A stretch of DNA of 64,000 nucleotides from assembly GCF_040712315.1 (NCBI RefSeq), contig NC_134013.1, positions 12,683,001-12,747,000 on the forward strand, in the 5' to 3' direction. This DNA is from Castanea sativa. Taxonomy: Eukaryota > Streptophyta > Magnoliopsida > Fagales > Fagaceae. Positions 9,886 through 22,092 of the stretch are shown piece by piece (position 1 is the stretch's first letter; each line of letters begins with the position of its first letter). A model generated the notes under the pieces. That model was not told where the DNA came from. It did not search any database and saw only the letters and a list, made by a program, of their open reading frames with translations. The translations under genes were made by a program, and so were the position numbers.

Positions 9886-10882
9886 TGGAATTGCCGGGGA
9901 ATTGGGAAACCTCGGATAGTTTTTTCGCTTCATGACTACGTGAAGCGCTGGAATCCCAAACTTGTCTTCCTGCTTGAGACAAAACTAAAGAATAAGTGTA
10001 TGGAAAAGGTGAAATACAGACTAGGCTTTTCAAATGGCCTGGTAGTTCCTAGTAGAGGCCGAAGCGGAGGCCTGACACTTTTGTGGTCTAGTGACATGAA
10101 CCTAGAAATCAAGAGCTACTATAATTATCATATTGATGCCATAATCACTGAACCAAAGAATGGCTTCACTTAGAGGTACACTGAATTTTATGGGCATCCA
10201 GAAACTCACCTTAGGGAAGAATCTTGGAAACTCATCTCCTTTCTCAATAGTCAATATTGCTTGCCTTGGTTTTGCTGTGGTGACTTTAATGAAATTCTCT
10301 CTATGAATGAAAAAGCAGGCGGTGCAAAACGATCCCAACGCTAAATGGAGGGTTTCCGTCAAGCGATAAACAATTGTTGCTTCCAGGATTTATGACACTT
10401 TGGGCCAGACTTCACTTGGAGTAACATGAAGGAAGGCCGCCAAAGAATTTATCTCCATCTAGATAGGGCTTTTGCCACGTCAAAGTGGCTGGAATTTTTC
10501 AGGAATCCAAAAGTCCACCATCTAGCTGAATCAACCTCTGACCACTGCATCCTTGCAATTACTGATTCTCCCCCACAAGTTCACAAAGGCAAACGCAAAT
10601 TTCATTTTGAGGCAATGTGAGCCAAAAGAGATGATTGTTGTGAAATCATTGAATCGGCTTGGAACTCGGGCTCTCTCTCTACCACCCCTGAGGATATATC
10701 CTCCAACCTTCAAAAATGTGTCATGGCTCTAACCAATTGGAATCAACAAGTGGTGGGCAACATACCAAAGAAAATTCAGGAGAAAAGGAAAATGCTCAAT
10801 GCTCTTACTACCAATGATCACCAAGGAAACTTGGGGGCAGAGATCAATTAGCTCAGAAAAGAGATCAATGATCTTCTAGACA
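9886..10882 (+). pseudogene. LINE ORF2 N-terminal part: apurinic-type endonuclease
   Basis: The frame opens with the L1 endonuclease signature WNCRGIGKPR at 9886 and continues with NPKLVFLLETKLK (metal-binding Glu), CCGDFNEIL, WSNMKEGRQRIYLHLDRAFA and the catalytic STSDHCIL (Ser-Asp-His). This enzyme nicks target DNA to prime reverse transcription. Several stops interrupt it (10171-10173, and further TAG/TGA near 10342, 10392 and 10618), so it cannot make a full protein. Upstream ATG codons are in poor context and the true start is uncertain. Confidence 0.7.
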
Positions 10883-12317
10883 GTGAAGAAACCATGTGGC
10901 ATCAAAGCAGCAAGGTGCACTGGTACAGAGAGAGACCAAAACACCAAATTCTTCCATGCTCGGGCGTCTGACAGAAGGAAAAAGAACAATATTCTAGGGC
11001 TCTGGAATGATGATGGTCAATGGTGTGAAGGCAAAGACGATATTGCAACCACTACTGTGGCTTATTTTGAGAAAATATACACCACCACCTATCCCACTAG
11101 AATAAATGAAGTCATTGGCTCTATCCCCAGACGCGTGACAGAGGACATTAACACAGAGCTCACCAAGACCTTCACAAGAGATGAGGTACTCAAGGCTCTA
11201 CAGCAAATTCACCCAACAAAAGCCCCAAGACCTAACGGTATGTCTGCTATTATTTTCCATAAATACTGGGACATAGTGGGCACTAATATTACAAATATGG
11301 TTCTGAATGTGCTGAATTCCAATGCACCCATGACAGAGATCAACAAAAGCATTATTTCCCTTATCCCAAAAACCAACCACCCCATCAAAATGACCGAATT
11401 CTGCCCTATTAGCCTATGCAATGTAACTTATAAGCTCATCTCCAAAGTCTTGGCCAATAGACTCAAAACTGTCATGTCGAGCGTCATCTCTGAAAACCAA
11501 AGTGCTTTCACCACTGAATGCCTAATTACTGACAATGTCCTGGTAGCATATGAGTTCATGCATTATCTAAAAAATAAAAAATGGGGGAAAAGAAAGCTTT
11601 ATGTCAATTAAACTAGATATGAGTAAAGCCTTTGACCGGGTTGAATGGGATTTTATTAGGGGGATTATGGTGAAGTTAGGATTCAATAACAAGCTGATTG
11701 ATCTTATTATGCATTGTGTCTCTTCTATATCTTATTCAGTGATCATAAATGGTGAAACTTTTGGCCACATCACCCCAACCCGGCGCATCCAGCAGGGCGA
11801 CCTCCTCTCTCCATATCTGTTCCTTCTTTGTGCAAAAGGTTTATCGGCTCTTATTCACGAAGTTGCTCGAAATCAACAAATCACAGGAGTCTCAATATGC
11901 CGGGGCTGCCCTATAATCACCCATCTCTTCTTTGCCGACGATAGCCTTCTATTTTGCAAAGCAAAAGCGCAAGAATGTCAAATACTTGTCAACATACTCC
12001 AAAGCTATGAAGCAGCTTCTGGACAAAAATTTAATGTGGACAAGTCTTCAGTGTTCTTTAGCCCAAATACCCCTCAAGAAACAAAAGAGTGCATATTGAG
12101 ATTACTTGGGCCGATGCAAGACTCAAGGCATAACAAGTACTTGGGGCTTTCCTCCATCATTGGGAAATCAAAATCCCAAGTGTTTGCTGAAATCAAGGAA
12201 CGAGTAGCAAAAAAGCTTGCTGGTTGGAAGGGAAAGTTCCTTTCAATTGGTGGGAGGGAGATTCTCATCAAGGCAGTCGCACAAGCAAGCCCAACATATC
12301 CCATGAGCTATTTTTAG
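10883..12317 (+). pseudogene. LINE ORF2 reverse transcriptase
   Basis: This carries the plant L1 RT blocks in order: NTKFFHARASDRRKKN, HPTKAPRPNGMSAIIFHKYW, ISLIPKTN, PISLCNVTYKLISKVLANRL, ENQSAF, KLDMSKAFDRVEWDF, IQQGDLLSPYLFLLCAKGLS and the catalytic FADDSLLF. The frame changes at 11601-11611, where VN and a TAA end the first segment and an overlapping ATG frame carries on to 12317. The active-site FADD is intact, unlike in the second LINE of this window, so the change is a single frameshift in an otherwise well-preserved domain. A TAG ends the open stretch at 12315-12317. Confidence 0.8.
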
Positions 12318-13962
12318 CTCCCCAAGATACTATGCACTGATTTGGAAAATATGATGCACAATTTTTGGTAGGGGCAGAAACATAAAGAGCACAAAATTGA
12401 TTGGGTTAGTTGGAAGAAAATGAGCTAGTCAAAACTTCATGGTGGGATGGGTTTCCAGGATTTACAAGCCTTTAATCTAGCCATGTTAGCCAAACAAGGT
12501 TAGCGAATCCTCACCAACCCCGACTCTTTGGTGGCTTGAGTTTACAAAACCAGGTATTTTCCATGTAATGATATTCTCAACTCTAAAAAGTCTGCAACCC
12601 GTCCTATGTCTGGCGAAGCATTCACAATAACCTTGAAGTGATCTGAAAGGGAATAAGATGGAGAGTGGGAAATGGTCGTAAAATCCATATATAGAAAGAT
12701 AAGTGGCTACCAATGCCAACAACGTTCAAAGTGATCTCCCCACCATCCGACTTCGAAGATTTCCCAATGGTATCGTCTCTCATAGACGAGGACACTAAAT
12801 GGTGGAAGACTGATGTAGTCTATTCACTCTTCCTTTCCTTTAAAGCCAACACAATCCTATCAATCCCACTGAGCTACAACCTGCCCGAAGACAGTCTAAT
12901 CTGGACTGGTAATAAAAATGGGACCTTCTTAGTTAAAAGTGCCTATCACAGTGCCTTAAGCATTGTGAAACCTCCAAGCGTAGGTGAATGCTCGTCAAAC
13001 AGCTCTAGCTCTCTAGTTTGGAAAAGAATATGGCACCAAAAAGTCCCCCCAAATCTTAAAGTCCTTGCTTAGAGGATCTGTGTTAATGGCCTACCCACCA
13101 TGGAAAACTTAAGTCACAGAGGCATCGCGCGTTCTAGCTTCTGTCGCATCTGTGACAGAGCAATAGAGACTGTGGCCCATGCTCTTTTCACTGTGATCAT
13201 GCCAAGCTTACGTGGGCACACTGGTCTGACTGCCCTGTAGACCTTTCACGCCCAATCCGTGATCCTATTGACATTGTCCTAGACATCATTGAGAGGGGCA
13301 CCTTGCATGACATGGAGATTTTCTTTGCAACAGCCTGGTCTGTTTGGTGGAATTGTAATCAAGTAGTGCGTGATGACTCGGGTTCCCCTCCAAGCCGAAG
13401 CTAGGAAATGGCCAATAGAACCCTTATTGATTTTAAGGAAGCTTGCTCCCACCCCCCACTGCCCCATCCCCCTTCTGCCCTCAAATGGAAAGTTCTTCCT
13501 TCTAGCTTCTTCAAAATAAATGTTGATGGCGCCACCTCTAATAATGGTACCAACGATTGCATTGGGGTGATTATCCAGGACAGCCAAGGCTTCTCAATTG
13601 CAGCTTCTAGTGAAGTTCTTCAGTCTTCCTACTTGGCAGAAACTACTGAAGCCTTAGCTCTTCTGCATGGAGTGGTGCTTGCTTTGGAAATGAAAATCTC
13701 CCATGCTATCTTCGAGTCAGATGCCCTCTCTATCATTCAAGCTCTTAATTACGAAGATGATGGTGGTGAGATTGGATTCATCCTTCAAGACATTAGAAAC
13801 TGCTCGGTCTCCTTCAGTTGGTGCACATACCAACACCTGAAAAGGGATGGCAACCAAGTTGCCCATGAACTTGCAAAAGCTGCTAGACTTTCAGGTTTTT
13901 CACTAATTTGGAAGGGAGTTAATCCCAGCTGTGTAGAACATCTCATCCTAGATGATATCTGA
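12318..13962 (+). pseudogene. LINE ORF2 C-terminal part: zf-RVT region and RNase H
   Basis: After several stops (12361-12540), the zf-RVT region is readable at about 12713-13210 (LIWTGNKNGTFLVKSAYHSA, SSSLVWKRIWHQKVPPNLK, and then a Cys/His cluster). RNase H of the plant LINE type occupies 13408-13962: FKINVDGATSNNGTND with the first catalytic Asp, AETTEALALLHGVVLALE with Glu, FESDALSIIQAL with Asp, and GNQVAHELAKAA with the terminal His region. The RNase H frame is open over 184 codons. It would degrade the RNA strand of the RNA-DNA hybrid during retrotransposition. Confidence 0.75.
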
Positions 13963-14046
13963 CTAGTTTCAGCTTTTGTAGTTTCCTTTCTCTGTTGTAC
14001 TCCAATTTCAGCTTGTTGGATAATATATTGTTTGTTTCCCATCAAA

Positions 14047-14087
14047 ATATATATATATATTTATATATATATATATATATATGTATG
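14047..14087. repeat. AT-rich LINE tail / TA microsatellite
   Basis: The sequence after TCCCATCAAAA is a run of TA repeats with one interruption, ending in ATGTATGTAT. It follows the LINE 3' UTR and probably grew from the element's original A-rich tail. Confidence 0.8.
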
Positions 14088-15659
14088 TATATTCATTAAT
14101 GGTGTTCTTATTTTTCCCTTAATAAAATAAGTCACATCTCCAATCTACACAAACACACAACAAGCCCCTATGGATTTCCAAGACCATTTGGTTTAGCTTA
14201 AATTTAGTCAAACACTAGGATCCTTACAATGATCCATACATTAACCCGACCCAACCGTTGTTACAATGGGATGGGTTAAAATTGACTTTTTCTTTTCATA
14301 AGACAGGAAAAATTGGAATGAGATTCGGTGCGATTGCATTACAATTCACCCAATCCTCTCACAATTTTTTTTACTATTTTGCCTTTACTTTTTTACTTTT
14401 ATTCATTTTTTTGCAACTTTAAAAATCAACCATTCATACCAATGGACAATGGTATCAGTGCATGATCTCAATCTGTAAAAGCCCTACCTGTACTCATTTT
14501 TTTTCATTTAATTATGACGTGTTAAAGGTCAATTATGGATCACTTGTCTTGTCACTTGTCAATACTGTAGGGCTCTACCTTATTGCCTTTTATTATTATT
14601 TTTTTATCAAAAAAAATTAAATCTAGAACATGTAGGTCCCACACTATTAGAAAATTTAAAAGGCGATTTCATAATTTATATAGGTAGTCTCGTAATCTTA
14701 TCAAAAAAAAAAAAAAAAGGTAGTCTCGTAATGATTAGGTAAAATTTCCAGTTTCTAGGATAATCTTACCAGACCTGCTACATCCACGGGCGCACAAAAA
14801 AAAAATTAAAAAAAGAAAAAGAAAGAAAGCAAAGGGGAGTAAGAAAATGAATGGATAAGAAATTGTAGAATTAAATAAAAAACAAAAGGCAGTCATGAAG
14901 GGCAATTTGGTGAAGACCAATCATTTACCTTATAAGTGGTTCTCTTGATCAAGGTTTTCTCTGTAAGGAAAATAGAGGGAGTGGGGGGGCTAAGGAAGAT
15001 ATAAAGGGTTCATCAGATAAATTGGACGCTAAAATATTGCGTGAAAAAAAAGTGGAAGTGTGGGAAAAGCTTTTGTGAGTCATTTGGATCGTTTCTCTGC
15101 ACTGGTTCATTAATAGGCAGTGTTTTAGTATGTTTTCTAAGGAGAGTGAAAACTGAAAAATAAAAATAGCTCAAGACTAGTTTTCAGTTTCCTTCACAAT
15201 ATGGAAATTGAAAATAGTTTCTGATTTTTGCCTAAAATAAGTTACCAAACAAGTTTTTTGCCTTAGGAAACAAAAAATTGTTTTTGAAAACATAAAACAT
15301 AGAAAAAAACGGTTATCAAACATACCTTAGTGTTTGTAATTGTATTCTTCTCCAAGTTGAAAAATGCAAAAATCGGATCAGTTGCTAAAGTTGATTTAGG
15401 TTGTTCTTTAGCCTTTAGGTGTCATAATTTTAAAATTTTGGTGAGGTTATTGGATATAAGTAACTCGATCTCTCCGTAATTAGTGATATTTTTGCTTGAA
15501 ACATATTATTTTGATAATTATTTATTTAGGTCTTTATGTCTAATTGTGAAATTTCAAGTTGTTTAAAGGAAAAAAAATCAAAATTTAGAATATATATATA
15601 TAAAAGAGATTGTTTTCTTTATTGAACAATCATATATGATTTTAGACATTAATATAATA
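14088..15659. other. AT-rich intergenic DNA
   Basis: I see no gene here. There is a duplicated GGTAGTCTCGTAAT motif on both sides of an A16 run (14684-14734), and a purine-rich patch at 14800-14850. A MITE-like stretch at about 15110-15330 (AGTGTTTTAGTATGTTTTC to ATCAAACATACCTTAGTG) has only weak terminal symmetry. Confidence 0.5.
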
Positions 15660-15664
15660 AAAGT

Positions 15665-16193
15665 TTATGGGACCAACGAACCTTCTTGCCCAAATGATCT
15701 AATCAGACACCTTCGTCCATTTCGCCATGTCATGGACGAAGAAAGGTAAGCCATTAAATGAGGGATTTAGTATCTCGGACAGTAACAAGACAGGCTGCTT
15801 GACCATTGGAAGCTCATCAAAACCTACATTATTGAGACCAAAGGCGTTACAAAAAGGTACTAAAGACCAAATAAGGTATATATATATATACCCCTTAAGA
15901 CCAAATAAGGTATATACATTCTAATACGAATAAGTCGTAACTCTGATACTTTTCCAAAAAAGCTTCTATACGCTAACTTTATGATTGGAAACTCTGTGGC
16001 AGGCACCACATCGGTGGCCATCTAAGAAGGACTCTTCGAGACAATTGCATGCATTAGGGACGAGGTTGCTAACTCATCTGGATGACTGACGATTTCCATA
16101 TCATAAGTTTAAGGAGGACTCTTCAAGACAATTGCAAGCATCAGGGTCGAGGTTGCTAACTCATTTGGATGACTAACGATTTCCACATCATCA
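15665..16193 (+). repeat. 5' LTR of the gypsy element
   Basis: This 529-bp sequence matches the 3' LTR (24760-25192 plus 35067-35190). It contains two tandem copies of a unit of about 85 bp (beginning GGACTCTTCGAGACAATTGC), ending with ACGATTTCCACATCATCA. The first two bases are TT rather than TG. A short TA tract and a duplicated AAGACCAAATAAGGTATATA motif lie in the middle. Confidence 0.85.
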
Positions 16194-16196
16194 GTT

Positions 16197-16217
16197 TGGT
16201 GTCGTATATAGGGACGA
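16197..16217 (+). promoter_or_regulatory. Probable primer-binding site of the gypsy element
   Basis: Three bases after the LTR end, TGGTGTCGTATATAGGGACG resembles the tRNA-Asp site (TGGCGCCGTTGCCGGGGA) used by Tat and other gypsy elements, with several mismatches. The position is right and the match is decayed. Confidence 0.5.
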
Positions 16218-16269
16218 CATTTTCGCACTTAGGTTTGAGAGCGTAGTTCCCTCCAACTCACAAGTCCAG

Positions 16270-17463
16270 ATGGAATCCAACACTCCCCAAGATTCTACAG
16301 CATTAGCTCTGCAAATCCAAGCATTCACAGCTAGCATGGAGGAGCTTACCAAACAAAACCAGGAGATGATGTTGCGGCTTCAACAAGAGGACAACCGTTA
16401 GGGGACCAACCGGGACGACGAGGGAGACAGCCAAAGAAGAAGTGACTGCTGGAGAGCAGCTACTCCAGAAAGAGCAAGCTCGAACCTTCTTCGAGAAATG
16501 AGAAAGGAGATGGACGAGCTGAGGAATGCAATCAAGGAAAAGACAGACTAGAGCCAAGATAGGATGGTCAAAAGGACAGATTCACCCTTCATAATGGCGG
16601 TCCTAGAATGTCCAATGCCGTCAAAGTTTTGTCTACCCTAACTCAAGCCGTTCGACTAGCTGAAAGACCCTTTGGATCTCCTCAACACTTTCAAGACAAC
16701 TCTAGGTCTTCAGCAGCCCCCTGACGAGATACTGTGCCGTTCCTTCCCTTCCATTCTCAAAGGAGCTGTGAGGGAGTGGTTCACGAAATTACCAGCGTCG
16801 TCCATTGACAATTTCGAGCAATTAGATAACTCCTTCTTACTCCACTTTGTCGGGGGACAACGTCCGAAAAGGCCGACCAACCACCTACTTACTATTAAAC
16901 AAGGAGAAAAGGAGACCCTAAGGTCATATATGAAGTGTTTCACCCGAGAAACTTTAGAGGTGGACAAAGCAAATGACAAAGCCCAGTTGACGACCTTTAA
17001 AGCTGGATTGAAATCAAGGGAGTTCGTGGTCTTACTCATGAAGAATCCCCCCCAGACGATGGCGGAAATGCTTCTGAAGGCACAGAAGTACATGAACGCC
17101 GAGGATGCCCTAGTAGCAATTGAAAGGGTAGAAAAGCCAGATGAGAGGGAAAGAAACGAAGATGACCGGAGAGGAAGGAAGAGGGAAAGGACAGATCGTC
17201 AGAATACTGATGGGAACAAACGGAAAGACGATAAAACCCCTCGGACAGTAAAATTCACTCCTTTAGTTATGCCCGTTGATAAAATTTTGGCACAGATTAA
17301 AGATGAGCACTACCTCAAATGGCCAAGGCCATTACACTCGTCACCCAATGTACGTGACAAGAAGAAATACTGCCGTTTCCACAAGGATCACGACCACTAC
17401 ACAGAAGATTGCAGAGATCTAAAGGAGCAGATAGAGGAACTCATACAAAAAGGGAAGTTGTAG
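16270..17463 (+). pseudogene. Gypsy (Tat) gag
   Basis: The frame starts with MESNTPQDSTALALQIQ and a Gln/Glu-rich helical segment. Stops lie at about 16400 and 16550, with more near 16640. From 16672 to 17463 it is open for 263 codons and covers the capsid core ([38 protein letters not shown]), a basic Arg/Lys/Asp-rich stretch, and a [14 protein letters not shown] knuckle followed by [14 protein letters not shown], which is typical of Tat gag. Gag would package the element RNA. Premature stops make it non-functional. Confidence 0.75.
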
Positions 17464-17623
17464 AGATTTGAAAAGAAGAGAGAGATAAAATGATCACAAG
17501 AGGATCATTCAGATCCCTCAAGAAGTCATAATAGAGGCAGGTGAACAGCATCCACAGGATACCACCCTGAAGCAGAGACAGGCGGACAGGGACATCCTTT
17601 TCCCGGAAGAAGATGCTAGAGGA

Positions 17624-18360
17624 ATGAAGCAACCGCACAACGACACCCTGGTTATAATGCTTATGATAGAAGGGTTCAATACCAGGAGAATCCTTGTGGA
17701 CAACGGCAATTCCACAGACATCATCTACCTTTCTGCTTTTCAACAATTGAAAGTGGACCTCGAGAAACTGCGGCCCTTTGAGTCTCATCTTGTCAACTTC
17801 AATGGAGGCAAAGTGTATCCCAAAGGCATAGTGACACTAACGGTCACGGTGGGGTCTTATCCGCGATAATTGACTCATTAGCTAGACTTTCTGGTGGTAA
17901 ATTGTCCCTCTTCATACAATGTGATCATTGGGAGGCCTACACTCAATCGTTGGAAGGCAACCACGTCCACTTATTGCCTGAAGGTAAAATTCCCAACAGA
18001 AAATGGTGTAGAGGAGGTAAAAGGAGATCAAGTGCTGGCTAGGGAGTGCTACCAAGCAATGTTAGCCGCGAAGGAAAACCATACATGGATGATCAGGGAA
18101 AAATAAGAAGAGAAGGTGGAAGCCCTGGAAACTGTGGAGCTAGTAGACGAAGAGCCAATGAAGACTACAAGGGTAGGGATGACCTTGAGTACAGAGATAA
18201 GGAGAAGATTAGTCCAATTCCTCAAGGAGAACCAGGACGTCTTCGCATGGAGTCATGAGGATATGCCAAGCATATCCACAAAGATCATCCAACACAAGCT
18301 AAACGTAGATCCTGAGAAAAAAACCTGTCCAACAAAGACGACGAGTCTTTGCTCCTAAAC
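17624..18360 (+). pseudogene. Gypsy (Tat) aspartic protease region
   Basis: This contains the protease block [19 protein letters not shown], in which DNG replaces the usual DTG/DSG, as is common in Tat elements. YLSAFQQL and the flap region follow, then [15 protein letters not shown], the conserved C-terminal motif. Stops at 17867-17869 and 18104-18106, and a change of frame, separate the pieces. The 18116-18358 stretch (LKENQDVFAWSHEDMPSI) is the usual link into reverse transcriptase. Confidence 0.7.
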
Positions 18361-19541
18361 AAAACCAGGCAGTCACGGATGAGGTCAACAAATTGCTAGC
18401 AACAAACTTCATCTAGGAGGTCTATTACCCAAACTAGCTCGCCAATGTCATCCTGATAAAGAAGGCAAATGGGAAATGGAGGATATGCGTAGACTTCACG
18501 GACCTAAATAAGGCCTGCCCAAAAGACAGCTTTCCTCTTCCAAGGATAGATCAGCTGGTGGATTCCACAGCAGGACATAAGCTCCTGACTTTTATAGACG
18601 TATTCTCAAGATACAACCAGATAAAAATGGAAAAGGAAGACCAGGAGAAAACTGCCTTCATCACAAGCCAAGGGCTCTACTACTACAAGGTGATGTCTTT
18701 CGAGCTGAAAAATGCAGGAGAAACCTACCAGAGGTTATTAAACAAAATATTCAGTAAACAGATCATGAGAAACATGGAAGTGTATGCGGACGACATGCTC
18801 GTCAAGAGTAAAGAAGAGTCTGCTCACCTAGATGACCTCTAAGAGACGTACACAACTCTCAGGTAATATCAAATGAAGTTGAACCCCAGCAAGTGCGCCT
18901 TTGGGGTGGCGTTAGGGAAGTTCTTAGGATTCATGGTGTCCCAGAGGGGGATAGAAGCAAACCCAGAGAAGGTACGAGCCATACTAGAGATGACATCATC
19001 CAAGACCGTGAAGGAAGTCCAGAAACTTACAAGAAGGATAGCAACGCTCAACATGTTCGTCTCTAAAGAAATGGACAAATGCGTGCCCTTCTTCAAGATG
19101 CTGAAGCAGGCCTTCACTTGGACAGACGAGTGTGAGAAAGCTTTCCAAGAGCTCAAGCACTACCTAAGCAATTCGCCCCTCCTAAGCCTATCCAAGGAGG
19201 GAGAAAATCTATCTTTATACTTAGCTGTGTCAGCTACAGCCATGAGCGCGGCCTTGATTCGGGAAGAGCACAAAACACAGTTCTTAGTTTACTATGTCAG
19301 TCAAGCCTTCCAAGGCGTAGAAGCCAAATACCCACGAATCGAGAAGATTACATTCGCATTGATTGTAACTTCATGTAAGTTGCGCCCCTACTTCCAAGCG
19401 AACCCTATCTTGGTGATGAAAGACCAACCAATAAAGAATTCTATGAACAAGCCCGAGGCTATAGAAAGGATGATCCAATGGGCGATCGAACTTAGCCAAT
19501 TCAACATTGAGTACCACCCCAGGACAACTATCAAGGCATAA
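18361..19541 (+). pseudogene. Gypsy (Tat) reverse transcriptase and RNase H
   Basis: RT blocks read KKANGKWRICVDFTDLNKAC, FPLPRIDQLVD, TFIDVFSRYNQI, AFITSQGLYYYKVMSF and the catalytic YADDMLVKSK (about 18784). Stops occur at 18840 and nearby, after which the connection domain and RNase H continue in frame (LSLYLAVSATAMSAALIRE, QFLVYYVSQAF, KLRPYFQANPILV). The catalytic Asp of the RNase H start reads AVSATAM rather than AVSE/D-type residues, which matches Tat elements, whose first RNase H is degenerate. The open segment ends at 19541. Confidence 0.75.
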
Positions 19542-19611
19542 GCACTGGCAGACTTCATCGTCGAATTCATAATCCCAGATGAAGATGGGGCACCAGACGA
19601 GGCAAAAAGTG

Positions 19612-20071
19612 GACAATCCAAACTGACGGTTCGTTAGCCCAAAAAAGGGTCGGAGTAAGGGTCATTGTCATCACCCTAGAAGGAGAGACGCTCAAATATG
19701 GAGTTCAACTAACATTTTCGGCTACTAACAATGAAGCTAAGTATGAAGGAGTACTGACGGGGCTAAGGGTCGGGAAGGCGTTAGGAGTCAAAAACTTGTT
19801 CCTCCAAAGCGATTCAAAGCTGGTTGTGAGGTAGATAAAGGGGAAGTATGAAGCAAAGGAGGAAAGAATGCAAAAATACCTGAGGCTAACAAAGCTTTTG
19901 ACACAGGTGTTTGATCGGGTAGAGTTCACACAGGTCCCTAGAAACCAGAACATAGGGGCAAATGAGCTAGCGAAACAAGCATTGTCAGAAGCAAGAGCAA
20001 CGAATACAGACTTAAAAATGGAAGTTCAAAAACGTCCCAGTATCAAAGAGGTCCTCACTTTCGCAATCTAG
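19612..20071 (+). pseudogene. Additional archaeal-type RNase H of the Tat element
   Basis: Downstream of the first RNase H the sequence reads QTDGSLAQKRVGVRVIV (Asp), SATNNEAKYEGVLTGLR (Glu), NLFLQSDSKLVV (Asp) and QVPRNQNIGANELAKQAL (terminal acidic/Asn region). This is the second RNase H typical of the Tat lineage, thought to have been gained late and to compensate for the degenerate first one. One TAG interrupts it near 19852. The catalytic residues appear intact. Confidence 0.7.
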
Positions 20072-20239
20072 AGTGAAAGCAGTTGGATGACCCCAATCCT
20101 ATCCTTCCTTCAAGACAAATGGCTTCCACAGGACGTCGAGGAGGTCAGGAAGGTCAGGAAAAGCGCAGTCAGGTTCACGATCCTAAACGACGCCCTATAC
20201 AAAAAAGGCTTCTCCATGCCTTTCCTAAAGTGCAATCCA

Positions 20240-21260
20240 TGAAGGAATTTGTGGAGACTATGTAGGCCCAAGATCCTTGGTAAGCACGGTTATCAAAACA
20301 GGTTACTTCTGGCCTACTTTGCAGAAGGATGCAAGGAAGTTCATTAAGAGGTGCGAAAAATGCCAAAGGTTTGGGAATGTCCAACGCATCCCAACAAAAA
20401 AACTGACGCCAATAGCCTCCCCATGGCCATTTGTCCAGTGAGGGCTTGACATCGTCGGCCCATTACCCCAAGGTAAGAGACAGGTAAATTTTTTACTGGT
20501 TGCTATTGGCTATTTCACAATATGGGTTGAAGTAGAAGCACTATTAACCATAAAGGAGGCAAAGATCCAGAACTTCGTGTGGAAGAATATAGTTTGCTGA
20601 TTTGAGATACCACTAACGATCATATCAAACAACGGGCAGCAGTTTGACAGTCAAGGCTTCAGGGACTTCTAGGATTAAGAACCAATTCTCGTCCCCAGCT
20701 CACCCCCAAGCTAATGGTCAGACGGAAGTGACGAACCAGACACTGCTCAAGATCATCAAAGCTCAGTTAGACAAGGTAAAGGGTGCGTGGCCAGAGGAGT
20801 TGTCCAACTTCATGTAGGCGTACAAGACTACAGCAAGAACCCCGACAAGAAAGACCCCCTTTAGGCTCACCTATGGCACCGAGGCAGTAATCCCAGTCGA
20901 AGTGGGAAGCACCAATATGAGACGAGAATTCTTCCACGAAGGCAGCAATGATGATCAACTAAGAGTCAGCCTAGATTGCTTGGACGAACCCAGAGATGAA
21001 GCATCCCATAAGATGGCGAAGTACTAGCAGAAGATGGTCGAGTACTACAACAAAAAAGTGAAGCTCAGACAACTTAACATAGGAGACCTTATCCTACACA
21101 AGATCACACCTACTACCAAGGACTCAACCCAAGGGAAGCTTGGCCCAACCTGGGAAGAATCCTACAAAGTCACCCATTATTCCAGACAAGGCAGCTACAC
21201 CTAGAAACATTGGACTAGAAGAAACTCCCACGACCATGGAATATCAAGCCTTTGAAGAGG
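20240..21260 (+). pseudogene. Gypsy (Tat) integrase, heavily decayed
   Basis: Recognisable blocks are the Cys pair FIKRCEKCQRFGNVQR of the zinc-binding domain, GLDIVGPLPQGKRQVNFLLV (first catalytic Asp), and FEIPLTIISNNGQQFDSQGF. In the last block the second catalytic Asp is Asn, probably a G-to-A change. The SSPAHPQANGQTE-type block with the catalytic Glu is readable near 20700. At least six stops and frameshifts interrupt the gene. It would have inserted cDNA into the genome. Confidence 0.7.
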
Positions 21261-21339
21261 TACCATCAATAAATGTAATGGACGATTGTATTCATGTTTG
21301 AAATAAAGCAATAAAAGAACTATTCAGCCAACATTCCAA

Positions 21340-21900
21340 CGTGATGCATGCAAATATAGGAGCCTAAGAACAAAAAATTGGCCAAGTAATAAGATCCTAG
21401 ACGGATGTAAATTACTAACGAAGCCAAATGACAAGATCCCTTAAATGGGCGTAAGCAACCTAAAAATTGGCTAAGTAATAAGATTCCGACTAGACGAATG
21501 TAAATTACTAACAAAGCAAAATGACAAGATCCCTTTAATAAGTGTAAGTCACCTAAAAATTGGCTAAGTAATAAGATTCAACTTAGACAAATGTAAATTA
21601 CTGACGAAGCCAAATGACAAGATCCCTTAAATGGGTGTAAGCCACCTAAAAATTGGTTAAGTAATAAGATTCCACCTAGACGGATGTAAATTGCTGACAA
21701 CACCAAATAACAAGGTCCCTTAAATTTGTGTAAGCCACCTAAAAATTGGCTAAGGATATTCTGCCTAACGGATGTAAATCATCAACGAAAGTCTAAACAG
21801 CTAGATGACAAGATTCTTCATAAGGGTATAATTCACCCAAAGATTGGCCAAGTGGTAAAATCCCAACTGGATGGATAGGAATCATTGACAGACAAAAGCA
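21340..21900 (+). repeat. Tandem array of about 93-bp units in the 3' region of the gypsy element
   Basis: Six diverged copies of a unit containing AAAAATTGGCTAAGTAATAAG, then ATGTAAATTACTGACGAAGC and TGACAAGATCCCTTAAAT. The anchor GG recurs at about 21381, 21470, 21563, 21656, 21749 and 21847, giving spacings of 89, 93, 93, 93 and 98 bp. Tat and Ogre elements are known for hypervariable tandem repeats between integrase and 3' LTR, some of which seed satellite DNA. Confidence 0.85.
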
Positions 21901-22092
21901 AACACTACGCACAATAAAGAATGAACAGACAAAGGCATAAAAATAAAACGGTAAGCATGAATACATTATGTCTGAATTAAAAGCCCAAAAACCATTGAGC
22001 AAAAAATATTGTTTTAACATTTGAATTAAAAGCCCAAAAACACTGGGCACCCAAAAAAAAAAAAGAAACATAGATATCTCTAACAAACAAGT

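Larger units (their letters stand above)
9251..14087 (+). mobile_element. L1-type LINE, degraded, plus strand
   Basis: The element has endonuclease, reverse transcriptase, a Cys/His zf-RVT region and a C-terminal RNase H, the layout of plant L1 elements. The right end is a short 3' UTR followed by an AT-rich tail (14047-14087). The left end is unclear. The 9251-9885 stretch is GC-richer and contains a C14 run near 9580; it is probably the end of ORF1 and the inter-ORF linker, but I could not read a gag-like domain there. No target duplication was found. Confidence 0.7.

Noticed and set aside
14735..14920. Minus-strand frame rich in Phe and Leu
   Set aside because: It is low-complexity translation of a purine-rich stretch and unlikely to be coding.
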